A stretch of 9,466 bases of DNA from contig JAHFKX010000027.1 of NCBI GenBank assembly GCA_023245115.1, forward strand, positions 1-9,466, given 5' to 3'. Of the stretch, positions 6,081 to 9,466 are shown piece after piece. The notes beneath the pieces are model-generated. The model ran no database searches. It saw only the letters and a program-made list of their open reading frames with translations, and had not been told where the DNA came from. Both the position numbers and the translations under genes were made by a program. This stretch comes from Candidatus Woesearchaeota archaeon. GTDB taxonomy: Archaea > Nanobdellota > Nanobdellia > UBA10117. The stretch's first letter is position 1, and the number at the start of each line of letters is the position of its first letter.

Positions 6081-6406
6081 TGGCAATTAGTGCGCGGGAG
6101 CTAGAGCGGCTGATGATTTTGGCACACAAATTGGTACTCGATAAAATCCTATTTCTTCTGAAGACGACTGCTATTAAAAAAGACCAAGACTTAAGAGTAA
6201 AACTACGGGCCATGTTTGACGCCAGCAAAAATCCTACACCATATCTTCGCAGCATAAATATGCTAGCAAATTTTATGACGCGCGAAAGAAATATTGAGTC
6301 ATTTTTCAAGTCACGGCACGGGCTGCGGCGAATACCGCCGCTTGAAATTATGGATAAAAAATTTAATGCGATTATTAATAAAATAAAGCGCGCATTTTCT
6401 AATTAA
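6080..6406 (+). CDS. Small basic helical protein, third gene of the coiled-coil operon
   Basis: This 108-aa protein starts at ATG 6080, whose A is the last base of the preceding TGA (TGATG). A GTG at 6077 would add one residue, but the ATG fits the overlap pattern of the gene before it. The protein is Lys/Arg-rich and all helical, with an amphipathic N-terminal helix (LERLMILAHKLVLDKILFLL) and conserved-looking TPYLRSINMLANFM and RRIPPLEIMDKKF segments. It has no signal peptide. The hydrophobic N-terminal helix contains His and Lys, so it is more likely a protein contact surface than a membrane span. Family unknown; the position suggests a partner of the two coiled-coil proteins. Its last eight bases overlap the convergent gene at 6399. 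Confidence 0.78.
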   Translation: MAISARELERLMILAHKLVLDKILFLLKTTAIKKDQDLRVKLRAMFDASKNPTPYLRSINMLANFMTRERNIESFFKSRHGLRRIPPLEIMDKKFNAIINKIKRAFSN

Positions 6407-6977
6407 TCTGTTCTCTTGTTATGAAGTATGTTGCAAATACAAATATCAGCATCATTATCGAAAGGCCAACGACTTTTGGGCTGAATATAATGCCGAGGGA
6501 CTGCTGGAAAATGACATCCTCTGGTTTTTGATTTGCCGTATAATTCAACTGGCTTGCAAGCTCAGGATTCGCGCCGATTGCCAGCTCCGGAAATATCTGT
6601 GGAATTACGATAAATGTGAAAACGAGAAATATTATTATGAGTGGGTAATAAAGCGAAGGCTGCTGGAATGCCTCGCCGATTGTTTCTTCTTTTACACCGA
6701 CGAAAAGGAAAATCATTACCAAAAACAGCAGCATAATAATAAATGCAGTTATAAATGGCAATACATTCTGCAGGAAAAGGGAAGCCTTAACAAAGGAAAT
6801 AAATATCAAACCAATGACTGATGAAATTATTATGTTAACTGTGCCTGACTTATCACCAAACGGCTTGAACCTTGTGAACATACCATACATCAGTGCAGTG
6901 ACAAGAAGCCATGGAAAAATTGTCTGATAAAAACCAAGCTTGCTAAGTACCTGAACTGCATCAATTAACGCGGCCAT
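6399..6977 (-). CDS. Five-helix integral membrane protein, paralogue of the 212-aa neighbour
   Basis: This 192-aa protein has about five membrane segments at ~20-34, 47-63, 72-94, 109-128 and 167-186, with a ~35-residue polar loop (Asn/Pro/Glu/Gln-rich) between the fourth and fifth. The segment GFYQTIFPWLLVTALMYG followed by FKPFG matches GFFRVVLPFLLVFALFYG followed by KVFG in the 212-aa protein encoded at 7025-7663. Helix number and loop positions agree too, so the pair arose by duplication. No catalytic motif is seen. The start at 6977 sits ~29 bases from a TATA-like box with no ribosome binding site, suggesting leaderless expression on its own transcript. The stop overlaps the convergent plus-strand gene by eight bases. 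A membrane platform or channel role near surface proteins is possible but unproven. Confidence 0.85.
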   Translation of the reverse strand: MAALIDAVQVLSKLGFYQTIFPWLLVTALMYGMFTRFKPFGDKSGTVNIIISSVIGLIFISFVKASLFLQNVLPFITAFIIMLLFLVMIFLFVGVKEETIGEAFQQPSLYYPLIIIFLVFTFIVIPQIFPELAIGANPELASQLNYTANQKPEDVIFQQSLGIIFSPKVVGLSIMMLIFVFATYFITREQIN

Positions 6978-7001
6978 GCTGATAGGATATGTTTAAATGG
7001 G

Positions 7002-7010
7002 AATATAAAT
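7002..7010 (-). promoter_or_regulatory. TATA box for the 192-aa membrane protein
   Basis: The minus strand reads ATTTATATT centred ~29 bases upstream of ATG 6977. It overlaps the left arm of the inverted repeat at 7006-7027, so a protein bound to that repeat would block or assist TBP binding. A second TTTAAA at 6992-6997 is too close to the start to be the main box. Confidence 0.5.
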
Positions 7011-7027
7011 GTTTCGTGAAACATTTA
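7006..7027. repeat. Perfect 10-bp inverted repeat (operator or hairpin) at a stop codon/promoter junction
   Basis: TAAATGTTTC at 7006-7015 and GAAACATTTA at 7018-7027 are exact reverse complements separated by two bases. The right arm contains the stop codon of the 212-aa gene and the left arm overlaps the TATA-like box of the 192-aa gene. It could be an operator for a dimeric regulator, or an RNA hairpin at the 3' end of the upstream message. No T-run follows in the minus sense, so a bacterial-type terminator is unlikely. Confidence 0.6.
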
Positions 7028-7663
7028 CGCTTCGTCACTGCCACCGCTCTTCATGACCATCCAGACTATTGCTAATGGCAAGCCGATTATTAGCGCAAGG
7101 CCGAGCAATAACGCCTGTGTGTCCTGCGAAATTTCGATTGGCGCGCCCTTGCCAATTAAGAACTGCGTTAATCCGGAAAGAACTGGTATATTAGCTCCGG
7201 CTGCGGAGCCAACCATTGCGACTACGATTAAAATAACTGGTATAACTAAGGCCCAAGTCCATTTATTTGTTCCGCCCATTACAGATTCTGTTTTAAAGCC
7301 GAAGAACGCAAAGGTCATAAGAACTATCATTGCTATGACTAACAGGAAGGCTGCCTGCGGTATAAAAATTGTTAATGCCTGCACGACTGGCGTATATCCT
7401 ATCACAAACATAGCTGATGCCAAGCTGATGATTGCGGCTACGGATTTTACCCAAACATCACTTATCTCTCCAAAGACTTTTGTCTTTAGTATGACTCCAT
7501 AGAATAACGCAAAGACGAGCAGGAATGGTAACACAACACGGAAAAATCCAAAGGCCTGCAATAAGCCAATTACGTTGTCTAGCGGTGCTACGCCCGTAAC
7601 TGAATTGACTACTGTTGGAAATGCCTGGTCTGCTGCTTCCTGAACTAAAAATCCTAAAGCCAT
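7025..7663 (-). CDS. Five-helix integral membrane protein, paralogue of the 192-aa neighbour
   Basis: This 212-aa protein has a ~30-residue soluble N-terminus (VQEAADQAFPTVVNSVTGVA), then about five hydrophobic helices at ~38-58, 72-89, 103-123, 136-154 and 184-204, and a short acidic tail (SGGSDEA). A polar loop with KGAPIEISQDTQ lies before the last helix. The shared signature GF(F/Y)..(V/I).P(F/W)LLV.AL.YG links it to the 192-aa protein. The start at 7663 is preceded by GGGGT five bases upstream and by a TATA box at ~7697, giving a short leader. It follows the large surface protein gene by 40 bases in the same orientation but seems to have its own promoter. The family is not recognised; I call it a hypothetical membrane protein of a surface-structure locus. 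Confidence 0.87.
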   Translation of the reverse strand: MALGFLVQEAADQAFPTVVNSVTGVAPLDNVIGLLQAFGFFRVVLPFLLVFALFYGVILKTKVFGEISDVWVKSVAAIISLASAMFVIGYTPVVQALTIFIPQAAFLLVIAMIVLMTFAFFGFKTESVMGGTNKWTWALVIPVILIVVAMVGSAAGANIPVLSGLTQFLIGKGAPIEISQDTQALLLGLALIIGLPLAIVWMVMKSGGSDEA

Positions 7664-7692
7664 TTTTACCCCAGAATTATTTGTGGTGTGGC

Positions 7693-7702
7693 ATATTTAA
7701 AG
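7693..7702 (-). promoter_or_regulatory. TATA box for the 212-aa membrane protein
   Basis: The minus strand reads CTTTAAATAT, preceded by AATAAC, centred ~34 bases upstream of ATG 7663. Transcription starting ~25 bases downstream would leave a leader of roughly eight bases that includes the GGGGT motif. Confidence 0.6.
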
Positions 7703-7703
7703 G

Positions 7704-9466
7704 TTATTGTTTGCCTGACGTATCCCTGCGCCGCCTGAAGCCAAAGACTCCTGCGGCGACTGTCCCAGCCAGTGCAGCAACAGCAAGGACTTTTTCAGTC
7801 ATGCTGCCCGATGAAGCGGAGTGGCTTGCCTGATTGGCTTGAAAAGGTACAGTACTATCTGGCACACCATCATTATTTTTATCTACGCTTAACCCTTTTT
7901 CGTTTACGGCCAAATACTGTGTCTGGCCAGCCTTAATGCTTAACTGAACTTCTGCAGTTTCTGTTTTGTTTTTGTATTCTAATTTAACCTGCGCACGATA
8001 TGCCTCTGACTTCACGCCAAATATCTTAAACGCAATTGCATCTGAAAATCCTGGCCCGATGTTATTAACTGCGTAAACTATCTCGCCATTCTGGACTGCA
8101 GCTACGTTTGGATTTTTCAGAATTAACTCTAAATTCGGGCTGTCCTTTATACCAAACTCTAACGAGGTTGCAAATGTTGCCGTCCCGAACGCAGACTCCG
8201 GATTTTTGTAACGCTCCTGTTCTGTCGGGAATTTGCCGCGATCACCGACCCACCATGCACCGCTTTCTTTGTACGGTGTCAGGCTTTCCAACGGCTTTAA
8301 ATCGTAATCTCGGGGCGTAAGTGTCAGACCGACTGTTGAAAAATCTTCCAAGGAAAAACTCTTTCCATCATTTGACAGGCCATGGCTACCATTTTCTACA
8401 AAAGCGACAGAAACGTTCCCGCCGTAAACATTGTCCCATGTATGCATGCTCGTTGATGTGCGTGCGACATTGCCAGCTTGCTTGTTGATTTCTTTTATTA
8501 GAACTTCATTGTCCAGCGGGTGATTGTCAGTGCCGCGCCATACGTTCCAGACATAGTGCGTCCAGTATTCTACGTATTGCTTATTACCCGTATCTTGAAC
8601 TGTGTAAAAAATAACTGGCTTTTTTGGAAACGTATCAGGGTAATTATTTTTGTTATTGCTTACATTTTTGTCATCGCCGTACGGGTCAGTCGGAAAATAT
8701 TTCTCCCGCGAATCAAACTTAAGGGTTGGTGCCTGATTCATAGCAAGCTGTTTCGCATTTGTGTCTTCAACAAAAATAGTTGTTGTGTAATGTGCGTTCT
8801 GCAGGCTGGCCTGCGATGTGTTGGCATAAATATCTATTGTTCTTAACCCTGAAAACAAATATGCCTGACTTACAAAATGCTTATCGGTTGGCGCCTGCGT
8901 TTTGTAATTAAAATTAAACACGGATATGCCATCAACAAAGACAGAATAATTAAACGGAACGCCACATAAATTAGCAACAAAAGATTCTATCGTACCAGTT
9001 GTTTTATTGCCTGCTTCACTTTGCATGAAATCGCCACTGATTACTACGCTAGGGCTCTTTATTTGTGGGCTGCAGTCCTGGGGCGGCGTGTCGGCTTTCG
9101 CAGCTTTAATTGCCATAAAACTACCGCCAATTGCTGCTAAGCCTAACGTTCCTAGAACGGTTGCGGCCACAAGGCCTTTGTAAATGTATGGATGATTATT
9201 TCTCAAACGGTTTAGTAAACTTGGCTGCCCGAAAACTTCTTTTGTTTCGTTGTAAACTCCGAATGGAATCGCAACTCTTGCGTGTCCGTCAACATCGCCA
9301 GCCATTCCGATTTCTATGGCATTTGGCTCATAGATTCCTGCCAGAACAAGCAAGTCCCTGGCATCTGCAAGGGTTTCAACAACATCTGTTTCGTTAAAAC
9401 CAAGGCTTTCCAAAATATTTTTCGGGCCTGCTGGTGTTTTTTCTGTTACTGCCCCGCCGGCTTCTA
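7704..9466 (-). CDS. Large membrane-anchored surface protein with VPS62-like ectodomain, 5' partial
   Basis: The frame is open to the right edge (586 codons visible), so the true start lies outside; a TTG at 9413 is only an internal codon. The visible N-terminal ~95 residues are soluble and presumably cytoplasmic (ILESLGFNETDVVETLADAR; RVAIPFGVYNETKEVFGQPS). A membrane helix follows at visible residues ~97-119 (LVAATVLGTLGLAAIGGSFM). The ectodomain contains KFDSREKYFPTDP, then EYWTHYVWN, NHPLDNEVLIKEIN, STSMHTWD and VAFVENGSHGLS; this order resembles the VPS62/DUF946-type domain. Near the end are a calcium-type loop DKNNDGVPDS and a Ser-rich spacer. A C-terminal helix (VLAVAALAGTVAAGVFGF) and an RRRR tail follow, an anchor or sorting-signal arrangement. 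Both ends would be inside the cell, with the bulk outside. Function unknown; adhesion or surface-layer role is inference. Confidence 0.87.
   Translation of the reverse strand, partial: EAGGAVTEKTPAGPKNILESLGFNETDVVETLADARDLLVLAGIYEPNAIEIGMAGDVDGHARVAIPFGVYNETKEVFGQPSLLNRLRNNHPYIYKGLVAATVLGTLGLAAIGGSFMAIKAAKADTPPQDCSPQIKSPSVVISGDFMQSEAGNKTTGTIESFVANLCGVPFNYSVFVDGISVFNFNYKTQAPTDKHFVSQAYLFSGLRTIDIYANTSQASLQNAHYTTTIFVEDTNAKQLAMNQAPTLKFDSREKYFPTDPYGDDKNVSNNKNNYPDTFPKKPVIFYTVQDTGNKQYVEYWTHYVWNVWRGTDNHPLDNEVLIKEINKQAGNVARTSTSMHTWDNVYGGNVSVAFVENGSHGLSNDGKSFSLEDFSTVGLTLTPRDYDLKPLESLTPYKESGAWWVGDRGKFPTEQERYKNPESAFGTATFATSLEFGIKDSPNLELILKNPNVAAVQNGEIVYAVNNIGPGFSDAIAFKIFGVKSEAYRAQVKLEYKNKTETAEVQLSIKAGQTQYLAVNEKGLSVDKNNDGVPDSTVPFQANQASHSASSGSMTEKVLAVAALAGTVAAGVFGFRRRRDTSGKQ

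Noticed and set aside
9411..9413. TTG as the start of the right-hand surface protein
   Set aside because: The frame continues without a stop to the edge of the window with protein-like sequence, so the start is outside.
1..9466. CRISPR arrays, tRNA or rRNA genes, transposases or integrases
   Set aside because: None seen on either strand; repeats present are only the two duplicated gene starts and short palindromes.

Overview
The window looks archaeal, most likely from a small-genome DPANN-type lineage in a metagenome. Most start codons that have an upstream promoter candidate sit 25 to 35 bases downstream of a TATA-like box (TTTATAAATA, TTTTTATA, CTTTAAATAT), with little or no leader. The leftmost gene is a long archaeal type II/IV secretion (pilus/archaellum-class) ATPase. 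The rest of the window encodes surface proteins, small polytopic membrane proteins and proline-rich coiled-coil proteins. The lineage is inferred from style; no rRNA or marker gene is present.

Layout, left to right: (1) 1-1798, minus strand: a secretion ATPase whose C-terminus is cut by the left edge. (2) 1788-1913, minus: a 41-codon ORF overlapping the ATPase start. (3) 1942-4493, minus: a translationally coupled pair, a 647-aa secreted or anchored multidomain protein followed by a 203-aa soluble protein of unknown family. (4) 4545-4694, minus: a 49-codon remnant carrying a near-identical copy of the ATPase 5' end, with its own promoter. (5) 4777-6406, plus: a tight three-gene operon of two proline-rich coiled-coil proteins and one small basic helical protein. 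(6) 6399-6977 and 7025-7663, minus: two paralogous five-helix membrane proteins, separated by a perfect inverted repeat next to a promoter. (7) 7704-9466, minus: a large two-helix surface protein with a VPS62-like ectodomain, its N-terminus cut by the right edge.

A coherent reading is a cell-surface or pilus-like locus: cytoplasmic motor ATPase, coiled-coil accessory proteins, small membrane platform proteins and surface-exposed proteins. The membrane and coiled-coil proteins are not recognised families, so the assembly model is inference from context.

The most striking feature is structural. The 647-aa/203-aa pair is bracketed by direct copies of the first ~25 codons of the ATPase gene (65 of 66 bases identical, 2,896 bp apart). 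A diverged second copy of the 647/203 gene junction sits just before the intact ATPase. This looks like a cassette that entered the 5' end of the ATPase gene and rebuilt that end on its far side, leaving the old promoter and start behind, possibly at a site where such cassettes have come and gone more than once. A metagenome misassembly through the repeat is the main alternative.
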